Positions 51,750 to 59,669 of a DNA stretch of 59,669 bases are shown here, one piece after another. The notes beneath the pieces were generated by a model that made no database searches, was not told the DNA's origin, and was given only the letters and a program-made list of their open reading frames with translations. Position numbers and translations under genes: made by a program. The DNA is from Bacteroidales bacterium UBA1197 (lineage in GTDB: Bacteria; Bacteroidota; Bacteroidia; Bacteroidales; UBA932). The DNA lies in NCBI GenBank assembly GCA_002309995.1, contig DBYB01000026.1:1-59669 (forward strand). The letters run 5' to 3'. Position 1 is the first letter of the stretch, and every line of letters begins with the position of its first letter.

Positions 51750-54607
51750 AAACACGTTATTTCTTCGCGCTTGCGGCAGTGGTGCTGCTGGCAGGCTGCA
51801 ACAAGGAGTTCCAGTCTCCTGAGATCGTAATTACCGACGCCCGTACCACCCTCGAGGTAGGTATTGCTCCTGCGGCCACCAAGACCTATATGGGCGAGGC
51901 CGCCGAGGGCGAGCGCAAGGTCTATTGGTCCAATGGCGACCAGGTCGCCGTGAACGGCATCGCTTCCGACGCCCTCGCCGGCGTGGAAGAGGGTTCCGCA
52001 TCCGCCCAGTTCACCTTCCAGAGTGTCCTGGATACCCCGTACAACGTGCTCTATCCGGCTTCCGCTTACGTTGACGCTTCCCATATCAGCCTGCCTGCAG
52101 TGCAGGATTGGGATGCCTCCGGCTTTGCCGACGGATTCTTCCCTATGGCCGGCTACAGCGAGGACGGCAGCTCCATCCAGCTTGCCCACCTCTGCTCCGT
52201 CCTCAAGATCCAGGTACGCCAGGCTGCCGACGGTGACGCCGACAAGCTGGTTGCAGTACGCTTCAGGGGAGGCAATGGCGAGCAGGTGAGCGGCAACTTC
52301 AATATCTTCTACGAGAAGGGAGCGCTGGTCGGTGAATCCACCGCTTCCGCCGACCAGGTGGTAATGGTGGTTAAGAGCCAGGCCACTTCCGTCGAAGAGC
52401 CCGTAGTCTATTATGTCGTCGTTCCTGCAGGCACGTATTCCAACGGCTTCGCAATAACCGTACAGGACGCCAACGGCCACATTATGACCAAGACCAAGCC
52501 TTCCTCAATGGAGCTCGAACCCGGCCGTCAGTACAATATGCCCGCCTTCGAATTCGTTCCTACCGGCACCGAGCTTGGTATCGAAATCAGCTCCGCAGCT
52601 GAGCTCGTCGCTTTCGCACAGGCCTACAACAACAAGACCTTCGCGGCCCTCGGCTCCAGCCTCGTCGTCACCCTCACCGCCGACCTCACCTTCGACGCCA
52701 ACACCTCCGCCGCCTTCAACGCCACGGGAGGTATTGGTACAAATAATGGCGGAGATAATTTCTTCAATGGACTCTTCAACGGTAATAATCATACAGTTAG
52801 CGGCCTCGAGGCCACGGTGCCTCTCTTTGCGTACGTCGGGTCAACAGGTGTAATTGAGAATCTTACTTTGGGAGAAACCAGCTCTTCAGTTTATTCTGCG
52901 GAAATTTCTGAAGATAAGAGCCTGGGAGCAATTGCCGGTTATAGCGAGGGTAATCTGTCCAATTGTGTAAACAAAGCCCCTGTTAGTTGTTCTTCAGCTC
53001 GCACAGATGGCGTGTTGAATATCGGAGGTGTCGTAGGTCGGCAATATGCCTATGGCACTGTCTCAAACTGTGTCAATTACGCCTCTGTAACTTGTACTGT
53101 GGACGGTAGTTCCGACATATATATGGGCGGCATAGCTGGCTCCGTTGAGCGCCCCAACAGCGATCACACAGCTCTCATTGAGGACTGTGCCAATTATGGC
53201 GATGTGAAAAACGGCCTGGATTCGTCAGAACCCGCCCAATCTTGTATTCTGCATATCGGCGGTGTCGTGGGCTGGATCTACTCTTCCGCCAGCTCTGCAA
53301 GTATGGAAGTCTCCGGATTGATTAATACTGGAAATGTTTATAAAACGAATAATTCCGCTAGAACCGATGGTAAAGCCGTGCTAGTGGGCGGAATTGTAGG
53401 TGGTATTCACGGGGCTGCTATTTCTGATCATTCGGGACAAGTCGCTATAAAGAATTCCCACGTCAGTAACTGCCGTGTGCAGACTGGAAACTTCAATAAT
53501 AGTAAGGGCTATGGAGAAGCTTCCCAGGTTGGTGGATTTGTAGCAGTGGCCAGAGGAAATCAGGGCATCAGGAATATAAGCTTCAGCGATGATTGCTACG
53601 TAGAAGACGTGTGTGTCATCTGCCGCCGTGGATTTGCCGGAGGGTTTGTTTCATGGGCTAGAGGGGTTGTATTCTCGGATTGTCAAGTTTTAGAATCTTC
53701 TGTCAGGGGGTCATTGGCTAACTGCTATTATGCCGGTGGTTTTGCTGGCTGCGCTTATGATTGCGATTTAACAGACTGCACAGTGCTTCTTACAAAAGAA
53801 GACTCTGCAGGAAACGCTTATGACACATATACTCTTTATGCAAAAGGGAACGATAATATGGCAGGTGGCATTGTCGGACAGGCAAGAGGATCCATATCTA
53901 TTGATGGGTGTAAGGCTTATGTTAAGAATATGGTTCAAGGAGATAGCGGGAAAGAAGCGTATCGCGGATGGATTGTCGGTTATATCGATGACAATGCCGG
54001 GAAGGAGTCACCCAGCGTAACCATCACGGATTGCTCAATCGGCGGATCCAGTACTTCTGCGACAGCAGTTACTCTTGATGCTGACAATTTCGACGATGAC
54101 CATAACGATCATACATATGGCTATTTTTATGGCTCTAAAGGATCTAATGCAACTGTTACCTTTACGGGAACTCAATCTTATTGGGAAGCCATAAAGCCCA
54201 GCAAAACCCTAAAGACAGTAGATATAACCATTGCCGATTATGCTACAAGTCATAGTTGGGAATCCACTAATTCTTACTCTATTGAGCAGGACGATGTCAC
54301 TTTGACTCCATCTGACAATGGTGCAGGCAGTCCTAATGGTGTCTATAATACTCAATGGCGTTTTTATCAGGCACGAGGTGGCGGTCTCACTATATCCGTA
54401 TCTGGCGACTACTCGTTGGTCCGGGCAACTTTTACTTATAGTGTGACTAATGACGGAATTCTGCTTGCCCCTGACGGTTCTACCCAGATTGCATCTGGTG
54501 GATCATGCGATTTATCTGGCACTTCTGCATTATTCACCCTAGGCAACACTGGAACGAACACCAAAGGGCAAGTCCGATTCACCAGAATTGTCGTAGAATA
54601 CGAATAG
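51746..54607 (+). CDS. Large fimbrillin-like/GLUG-repeat surface lipoprotein
   Basis: 953 aa from the ATG at 51746. The signal peptide ends VVLLAGC (Cys18). Residues about 25-280 are the fimbrillin-like module shared with the 652-aa and 1050-aa lipoproteins (KTYMG, YWSNGDQVAVNG, AQFTF, YNVLYP, VVVPAGTYSNG). Residues about 300-800 are GLUG-like repeats (GAIAGYSEG, GGVVGR, GGIAGSV, GGVVGWIY, GGIVGGIHG, GGFAGC, GGIVGQ), with a beta-sandwich-like end. From about 52,730 onwards the DNA becomes visibly more AT-rich with different codon choice, so the N-terminal module and the repeat region appear to have different histories. It lies 257 nt upstream of the second SusC gene, separated by a strong hairpin and a new promoter. 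Confidence 0.8.
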   Translation: MKTRYFFALAAVVLLAGCNKEFQSPEIVITDARTTLEVGIAPAATKTYMGEAAEGERKVYWSNGDQVAVNGIASDALAGVEEGSASAQFTFQSVLDTPYNVLYPASAYVDASHISLPAVQDWDASGFADGFFPMAGYSEDGSSIQLAHLCSVLKIQVRQAADGDADKLVAVRFRGGNGEQVSGNFNIFYEKGALVGESTASADQVVMVVKSQATSVEEPVVYYVVVPAGTYSNGFAITVQDANGHIMTKTKPSSMELEPGRQYNMPAFEFVPTGTELGIEISSAAELVAFAQAYNNKTFAALGSSLVVTLTADLTFDANTSAAFNATGGIGTNNGGDNFFNGLFNGNNHTVSGLEATVPLFAYVGSTGVIENLTLGETSSSVYSAEISEDKSLGAIAGYSEGNLSNCVNKAPVSCSSARTDGVLNIGGVVGRQYAYGTVSNCVNYASVTCTVDGSSDIYMGGIAGSVERPNSDHTALIEDCANYGDVKNGLDSSEPAQSCILHIGGVVGWIYSSASSASMEVSGLINTGNVYKTNNSARTDGKAVLVGGIVGGIHGAAISDHSGQVAIKNSHVSNCRVQTGNFNNSKGYGEASQVGGFVAVARGNQGIRNISFSDDCYVEDVCVICRRGFAGGFVSWARGVVFSDCQVLESSVRGSLANCYYAGGFAGCAYDCDLTDCTVLLTKEDSAGNAYDTYTLYAKGNDNMAGGIVGQARGSISIDGCKAYVKNMVQGDSGKEAYRGWIVGYIDDNAGKESPSVTITDCSIGGSSTSATAVTLDADNFDDDHNDHTYGYFYGSKGSNATVTFTGTQSYWEAIKPSKTLKTVDITIADYATSHSWESTNSYSIEQDDVTLTPSDNGAGSPNGVYNTQWRFYQARGGGLTISVSGDYSLVRATFTYSVTNDGILLAPDGSTQIASGGSCDLSGTSALFTLGNTGTNTKGQVRFTRIVVEYE

Positions 54608-54708
54608 TAGTCCATAGTGACCGGCATCTACCTGTAGCCGTAGCTATAGGAGAGTGCGCCTTAAGGTACATTGAATTGGACCTTCGGGCGCAGTTTTACG
54701 GGGTTTTT

Positions 54709-54744
54709 GCTCCCGAAGGTACACGACGATGTACCTTCGGGAGC
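54709..54744. terminator. Perfect 15-bp inverted repeat between lipoprotein and SusC genes
   Basis: GCTCCCGAAGGTACA (54709-54723) and TGTACCTTCGGGAGC (54730-54744) pair perfectly around CGACGA. It lies about 100 nt after the lipoprotein stop and could end transcription, although no U-tract follows. A related half-site (ACCTTCGGGCG) occurs upstream at 54680-54690. Confidence 0.45.
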
Positions 54745-54806
54745 ATTCTCGTTTCCGTACCTCTCCGATCCCGCCCTGCCAGGGCAAAAAAAACCACCCG
54801 CAATCG

Positions 54807-54837
54807 CTTGAACTATACCTCTAATTTGTTATATTTG
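54807..54837 (+). promoter_or_regulatory. Promoter for the second SusCD operon
   Basis: CTTG at 54807-54810, 19 nt spacer, then TATATTTG at 54830-54837, an exact -7 match with a one-base variant -33 box. The ATG at 54864 is 26 nt downstream. Confidence 0.6.
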
Positions 54838-54863
54838 GAGGTTACATTATCTAACCACTATCG

Positions 54864-57800
54864 ATGAAACGATTATTGTGTATCTTGACGGTCTTGCTGA
54901 TGCTGCCCGGAATGCTGGCGGCACAGAAGGCCAAGACGTGGAGCGGAGTCGTCGTGGACGTGAACGGCGACCCGATTCCCGGAGTGGCGGTATTCGTGTC
55001 CGGAGTTGTGTCCGGAGGCTCGATTACCGACGCAAACGGCGCTTATACCATCACCGCCGACCCCGATGCGGACATCCAGTTCGCCTGTCTGGGATATGAG
55101 ACCGTGACCATCAAGGCCAACTCCACCCAGATGAAACGCGTGGAACTCAAAGACGAAGCCGAGCTGCTCCAGCAGGCCGTGGTCACCGCCCTCGGTATCA
55201 AGAGGGACGAGAAGGCCATCGGCTACTCCGCCCAGAAGGTGGAGGGCGAGAAGTTCGCCAACTCCGCCACCACGGGCAACTGGCTCAACGGTATCTCCGG
55301 TCAGGTGGCCGGTCTCAACATCGACCGCAGCAGCGGCCCCGAGGGCTCTATGCGCGTTACGGTCCGAGGCGAGTCCTCCGCCAGCCTGGAGAACAACACC
55401 GCCCTGTTCGTCGTTGACGGCGTGCCTATGTACAACACCGCCACCCAGTCCGATGCGGGCGGCGAGGGCAGTTCCTATGCCATCGACTACGGCAACGGTA
55501 TCGCCGATATCGACCCGGAGAACATCGAGAGCGTGACGGTGCTGAAGGGCGCCGCCGCAACCGCCCTCTACGGTTCGCAGGCCGCCAACGGAGCCATCAT
55601 CATCACCACCAAGTCCGCCGAGAGCCAGGACGCCGTGTTCAGCGTGAGCTACAAGACCAGTTTCGCCGCCGACGTGGTCCTCAGTTCCCCCGACCTCCAG
55701 TACACCTACGGTCAGGGTACCGCCGGCCAGGATTATTACTACTACCTGGTCTCCGGTGAGGGCGAAGACGTGGCCGGCCTCAACCCCCGTCCCGACTACA
55801 GCACCACCGCCACCCTCGAGTCCTGGGGCCCCAAGCTCGACGGCACGCCGTACTACCAGTACTACAACGTGGACAAGGGCATAGGCGGCCACATCAACGA
55901 GCTGGGCGACTTCGTGCGCGACGCCACCCCGTTCGTGAGCTACGGCGACTGGTTCAAGGATTACTTCGAGACGGGCAAGACCTTCTCGAACTCCATAGTG
56001 ATGTCCGGCAAGATAGGCAAAGACAACAGCGTGCGCGTCAGCTACACCAACAACACGTCGTCCGGCATCGTGCCCAACTCCCCGAGCATGACCAACTTCA
56101 TCTCCGTGAGGACCGGCAGCAAACTGGCCAACTGGCTCAAGATGGACACCTCGGTGAACTACCGCAGCCTCAAGCGCGACAATATCCCTACGTCGTCCGG
56201 CTACGGCTCCACCGCCATAATGTACAGCCTCTGGTGCTACGCCCCCAACATCGATATGGACTGGGTGTCCAACTACTGGAAAGACCCTCAGGCCTACCAG
56301 CAGGACGCATCCCTCACCGGCGGCAAGAACAACGCCTACTTCCTGGCCAACGAGTGTATCAACAACCAGGTGCGCGACCGCTTCTACGGCAACGTGTCCC
56401 TCAACGCCGACATCGCCAAGGGCCTCACCCTTATGGCGCGCGGCGGTCTTGATATCACCACAGAGTTCCGTACCCAGCGCCAGGCAACGTCCACCCAGGC
56501 CAAGCCTCAGGGCTGGTACCGCGAGCAGGACATCGACTCCAAGCAGTTCTCCGGCGACTTCCTGCTGCGTTACAATACCCAGTTTGGCTCTGACTTCGAC
56601 TTCACCGGCAACTTCGGCGGCAGCATCATCTGGCGTAGCTACAGCAACCACACGCAGACCGCCAGTACCCTCAAGATCCCCGGCGTCTATTCGCTTATCA
56701 ACGCATCCTACGAGCCCAAGTCTGCCAACAACGCCTACGAGCGCCAGACCAACTCGCTCTACGGTATGCTCTCGCTGGCCTGGAAGAACGCCGTGTTCCT
56801 GGATGTGACCGGCCGTAACGACTGGTCCAGCACCCTCGCTGCAGGCAACCGCTCATTCTTCTATCCGTCCGTCTCCGGAAGCGTGGCGCTCAACGACCTC
56901 TTCGAGTTCGGCCGCGCCGGCGGACTCATCAACCTTATGAAGGTCCGTGCATCCTGGGCACAGGTGGGTAACGATACCGCTCCCTACCGCGTTGCCGACT
57001 ACCTGCAGGGCACCGGATTCCCCGGCACCGTGCAGATTCAGACCTCCAAGAGCAACACCAACCTCCGTCCGGAGATCGTGAGCTCCTGGGAAGTGGGTTT
57101 CGAACTCCGTATGTTCAAGAACCGCCTGAGCTTCGACGCCGCCTACTATGACTCCGTCACCAAGGACCTCATCTCACAGATGCCAGTGTCCTACGCCAAC
57201 GGCGTCAACTATATGTTCGTGAACGCCGGCTCAATCCGCAACCGCGGTATCGAGCTCACCCTCGGAGGCACGCTCATCAAGAAGCGCGACTTCCAGTGGA
57301 AGGTTGGCACCAACTTCACGATGAACAAGAACACCGTGGTGTCGCTGGGCGAGGGCATCGACTCCTGGATCATCGCATCCTACAGCACCCACGCTTATAT
57401 GATTGCCTACGAGGGCGGAAGCCTTACCTCAATGTACGGCAAGGGCTACGTGCGCGCGCCGGAGGGCTCCACCGCCATCGACGCCAACGGCAAGATGATC
57501 GACGTGTCCGGCCTGCTCGTGCTCGACAAGCAGAACGTGCCGCAGACCGGCTCCGAGCTGCAGTATCTCGGCGAGGCGGCCCCTCTCTGGAAGGGCGGCT
57601 TCAACACCAGCGTCAAGTACAAGGACCTGGAGCTCCACGTAAGCCTCGACGGCCAGGTGGGCGGCCACGTGTTCTCGTACACCAACTGGGTGCTCAACTA
57701 TCGTGGTAAGGGTATCGACACCGTGGAGGGCCGCGAGGGCGGACTCGTCCCGATCGGCGTGCGTGAGACCGCGGACGGCAACTACGTGCTCAACACCGAC

Positions 57801-58127
57801 GCCATCCCCCGCGAGAACATCGCAACCTACTACCACAACAAGTACGAGCAGACCAACGGCGAGGCCAACTTCGTGAGCACTCAGTTCCTGAAAGTCCGCG
57901 AGGTCCGTCTCGATTACTCTCTCCCCAAGAAGATGCTGGCCAAGACCAAGGTGCTTAGCGGCGTGACTTTCTCCGCCTTCGGCAACAACCTCTGGTGCTG
58001 GACCAACTTCCCGGGCTTCGACCCCGAGGGCGTCACGATGCGCGGCAGCGCCGTCATCCCCGGCTTCGAAATCCTGCAGATGCCTTCCACCGCGCAGTTC
58101 GGCGCTTCAGTCAACCTTGTATTCTAA
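54864..58127 (+). CDS. SusC/RagA-family TonB-dependent transporter (second system)
   Basis: 1087 aa. Signal peptide MKRLLCILTVLLMLPGMLAA. The carboxypeptidase-D-regulatory-like domain (WSGVVVDVNGDPIPGVAVFV) is followed by a TonB-box-like region (QQAVVTALGIKRDEKAIGY) and a plug with FVVDGVPMYN and VLKGAAATALYGSQAANGAI. The barrel ends in ASVNLVF with a C-terminal Phe. 'ALGIKRDEKAIGY' places it in the SusC/RagA subgroup usually paired with SusD-like_2 lipoproteins, as here. Codon use is strongly GC-ending, suggesting high expression. The ligand is unknown; no enzyme gene is visible before the window ends. Confidence 0.95.
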   Translation: MKRLLCILTVLLMLPGMLAAQKAKTWSGVVVDVNGDPIPGVAVFVSGVVSGGSITDANGAYTITADPDADIQFACLGYETVTIKANSTQMKRVELKDEAELLQQAVVTALGIKRDEKAIGYSAQKVEGEKFANSATTGNWLNGISGQVAGLNIDRSSGPEGSMRVTVRGESSASLENNTALFVVDGVPMYNTATQSDAGGEGSSYAIDYGNGIADIDPENIESVTVLKGAAATALYGSQAANGAIIITTKSAESQDAVFSVSYKTSFAADVVLSSPDLQYTYGQGTAGQDYYYYLVSGEGEDVAGLNPRPDYSTTATLESWGPKLDGTPYYQYYNVDKGIGGHINELGDFVRDATPFVSYGDWFKDYFETGKTFSNSIVMSGKIGKDNSVRVSYTNNTSSGIVPNSPSMTNFISVRTGSKLANWLKMDTSVNYRSLKRDNIPTSSGYGSTAIMYSLWCYAPNIDMDWVSNYWKDPQAYQQDASLTGGKNNAYFLANECINNQVRDRFYGNVSLNADIAKGLTLMARGGLDITTEFRTQRQATSTQAKPQGWYREQDIDSKQFSGDFLLRYNTQFGSDFDFTGNFGGSIIWRSYSNHTQTASTLKIPGVYSLINASYEPKSANNAYERQTNSLYGMLSLAWKNAVFLDVTGRNDWSSTLAAGNRSFFYPSVSGSVALNDLFEFGRAGGLINLMKVRASWAQVGNDTAPYRVADYLQGTGFPGTVQIQTSKSNTNLRPEIVSSWEVGFELRMFKNRLSFDAAYYDSVTKDLISQMPVSYANGVNYMFVNAGSIRNRGIELTLGGTLIKKRDFQWKVGTNFTMNKNTVVSLGEGIDSWIIASYSTHAYMIAYEGGSLTSMYGKGYVRAPEGSTAIDANGKMIDVSGLLVLDKQNVPQTGSELQYLGEAAPLWKGGFNTSVKYKDLELHVSLDGQVGGHVFSYTNWVLNYRGKGIDTVEGREGGLVPIGVRETADGNYVLNTDAIPRENIATYYHNKYEQTNGEANFVSTQFLKVREVRLDYSLPKKMLAKTKVLSGVTFSAFGNNLWCWTNFPGFDPEGVTMRGSAVIPGFEILQMPSTAQFGASVNLVF

Positions 58128-58140
58128 TGGAGGACAGATT

Positions 58141-59669
58141 ATGAGACACAAAATCATACCCGCTATAATCCTTGTTGTCGCACTCGCCGGCTGCGCCCGC
58201 TTCGACGAGATGAGCAAGAATCCGTATGCGCTCTACGAGGCTCCGGCCGAGTCGTTCGTGCATCCGATCATGTTCAAGACGCAGTACAGCCTGATAAGCA
58301 TCTTCCGCAGCACCACGTCGTTCCTCTCGCAGTACGCCGTGTCCACCAACTCCGAGTCCAGCTCCCGCGTGATTGGCAACTACAACATTCCCGAGGGCAC
58401 TTCGGACGATATCTGGACGACCATTTATCTCCAGTACGGCAACGCAGTTTATATGTACGAGCAGGCCGTCAAGGAAAACAGCGCCTCGATGCAGGCCGTG
58501 GCCCTGGTGCTCCGCTCCTTCCTCATAATGCACATCAGCGATACCTACGGCGACGTGCCGTTCCGTGAGGCCGGCAAGCTGTCGCTCGTTGGCACCACCG
58601 ACAAGTACACCACCGAGTACGACACCCAGGAAGATATCTACCGTGCAGTTATCTGTATGCTCGAGGAGGCCAACCTGCTCTTCTCGCAGACCGAAGACCT
58701 TCACTTCTCCGCCGTCTGCGACAAGACCTTCGGAGGCGACCTCGACAAGTGGCGCCGCTTCGGCAACTCCCTCTACGCCAGGGCTCTTATGAGAATTGGT
58801 ATGAAGGTGATGGAGCAGAACCGCGGCGTGCTCGAGTTGGACGAGACATGGGAGTCCGTCAACGTGCGCATCAAGCTCTCCGAACTCTACGACTGCTTCG
58901 TGAACGGAGGCGGCGAGTATCCTATGATGCGCAGCCGCGCCGACCGTCCGCTCGTGCCGTTCAGCATCCAGAACGAGACCGAACAGACCCCGTTCTATAC
59001 CACTACCAACGGTATCTGGAACTCCACGGCCGTATGCGACGTGCTTACCCGCCGTATGCTGGACTACACCGAGGCGGTCGACTCCGACGGTCAGACCTAC
59101 TACAAGTACAAGGCGAGCAGCGCCGGCGGCCACGTTGAGGATCCCCGCTACGATTGCTGGTGGCGCAAGGCCAACGGTATGCCCAACCAGATGCTCAACG
59201 CCGCGTCCATCAAGTTCCTCGACAGCGCCGAGCACAAGTCCCAGGCCGGAAACTCTTCCATAGGACGCATGACCTACGGCAACGACTATCCTTCCGCCAT
59301 CACGCAGAAGATATACGACCTCAAGAACGCCGACTACTACCCGATGATGCAGTACTCCGAGCTGTACTTCATCTTCGCCGAGGCAGGTGCCAGGGGTTGG
59401 ATCAGCTCTGCTTCCGGAATCGGCGCCTACCTTGCGCTGCTCCGCCAGGGCGTCACCGAGAGCATCCTGGAGTGGAATCCCTACGTTACCGCAGAGTCCG
59501 CCGAGGTGGTTGACTACGTGAACTACGTCACCAACGGCGAGCTCTACAGCGGCGACACCTTCAATTCCGAGAACGCCCTCGAGGCCATCCTCACCCAGAA
59601 GTGGATAGCCACCTTCTTCATCGGCATCGAGTCCTGGTGCGACTACCGCCGCACCGGCTATCCTCTCCT
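58141..59669 (+). CDS. SusD/RagB-like lipoprotein (SusD-like_2 type), cut by the window edge
   Basis: At least 509 codons; the 3' end lies beyond the window. The signal peptide ends VVALAGC, then ARFDEMSKNPYA, typical of the SusD-like_2 group. Helical segments FLIMHISDTYGDVPF and WRRFGNSLYARALMRI, and late in the sequence MMQYSELYFIFAEAGARGW and WCDYRRTGYP, match family positions for substrate-binding lids. It starts 13 nt after the SusC stop, so the two are co-transcribed. Only the last few dozen residues are expected to be missing. Confidence 0.93.
   Translation, partial: MRHKIIPAIILVVALAGCARFDEMSKNPYALYEAPAESFVHPIMFKTQYSLISIFRSTTSFLSQYAVSTNSESSSRVIGNYNIPEGTSDDIWTTIYLQYGNAVYMYEQAVKENSASMQAVALVLRSFLIMHISDTYGDVPFREAGKLSLVGTTDKYTTEYDTQEDIYRAVICMLEEANLLFSQTEDLHFSAVCDKTFGGDLDKWRRFGNSLYARALMRIGMKVMEQNRGVLELDETWESVNVRIKLSELYDCFVNGGGEYPMMRSRADRPLVPFSIQNETEQTPFYTTTNGIWNSTAVCDVLTRRMLDYTEAVDSDGQTYYKYKASSAGGHVEDPRYDCWWRKANGMPNQMLNAASIKFLDSAEHKSQAGNSSIGRMTYGNDYPSAITQKIYDLKNADYYPMMQYSELYFIFAEAGARGWISSASGIGAYLALLRQGVTESILEWNPYVTAESAEVVDYVNYVTNGELYSGDTFNSENALEAILTQKWIATFFIGIESWCDYRRTGYPL

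Noticed and set aside
54873..56651. 592-codon minus-strand frame opposite the second SusC
   Set aside because: The Val/Gly/His-rich composition is the complement of strongly biased SusC codons. SusC homology decides the strand.

Overview
The window looks like a chromosomal segment of a Bacteroidales bacterium (phylum Bacteroidota), probably host- or gut-associated. The evidence is two SusC/SusD nutrient-uptake pairs, many surface lipoproteins with Bacteroidales-type lipoboxes, BACON and GLUG-like modules, an Mfa1/FimA-type fimbrial operon, and promoters of the Bacteroides form TTTG-N19..22-TAnnTTTG. The genome is fairly GC-rich (my impression is mid-50s percent). I cannot name the species. 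I saw no rRNA, tRNA or CRISPR array.

Layout. (1) 1-3.8 kb is an accessory strip. It holds a fused PAP2 phosphatase/VanX-like D-Ala-D-Ala dipeptidase gene lying between two copies of a 140-bp tandem-hairpin repeat, then an AT-rich RhuM-family gene and a broken piece of a C1B cysteine peptidase. (2) 3.8-20.6 kb, minus strand, is a long SusCD operon. In transcription order it has an acyltransferase, SusC, SusD, a BACON/GLUG/phosphodiester-glycosidase lipoprotein, a BACON/GLUG lipoprotein, a 40-aa ORF, a fimbrillin-like/GLUG lipoprotein, a secreted endonuclease/exonuclease/phosphatase (EEP) enzyme, a 43-aa ORF, and a giant lipoprotein ending in a second EEP domain. No glycoside hydrolase is visible, so I infer that the substrate is held together by phosphodiester bonds. 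(3) 20.9-25.9 kb carries a phospholipase-D-like enzyme, a small outer-membrane protein, a STAS protein beside the remnant of a deleted SpoIIE-type phosphatase gene, and a large MscS channel. (4) 26.0-40.1 kb is a plus-strand fimbrial operon. Its first gene (Mfa2/FimB-like anchor) is split by an IS1634-family element flanked by perfect direct repeats of about 202 bp. (5) 40.0-47.6 kb, minus strand, is a tight eight-gene operon: apt, deoD, a RelA-type alarmone synthetase, an HD alarmone hydrolase-like protein, a small-molecule kinase-like protein, a SpoIIE/HATPase stress phosphatase, a STAS antagonist and a K+/H+ antiporter. (6) 47.7-51.5 kb, plus strand, has psuK, psuG, a lone sufB and pnuC. 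(7) 51.6 kb to the end has a 45-aa ORF overlapping a large fimbrillin-like/GLUG lipoprotein gene, then a second SusC and a SusD-like gene cut by the window edge.

The strongest candidate for an undescribed system is a set of short, unannotated ORFs (43, 40 and 45 aa) at 6993-7124, 10113-10235 and 51612-51749. They share a tyrosine/serine-or-threonine/proline motif near the N-terminus and an acidic, tryptophan-containing C-terminus. Each lies directly upstream of one of exactly three lipoproteins that share the same fimbrillin-like N-terminal module; the two BACON-type lipoproteins nearby have none. The downstream lipoproteins carry different C-terminal cargo (GLUG beta-helix or EEP enzyme), which suggests a conserved small partner plus an exchangeable surface-display module.
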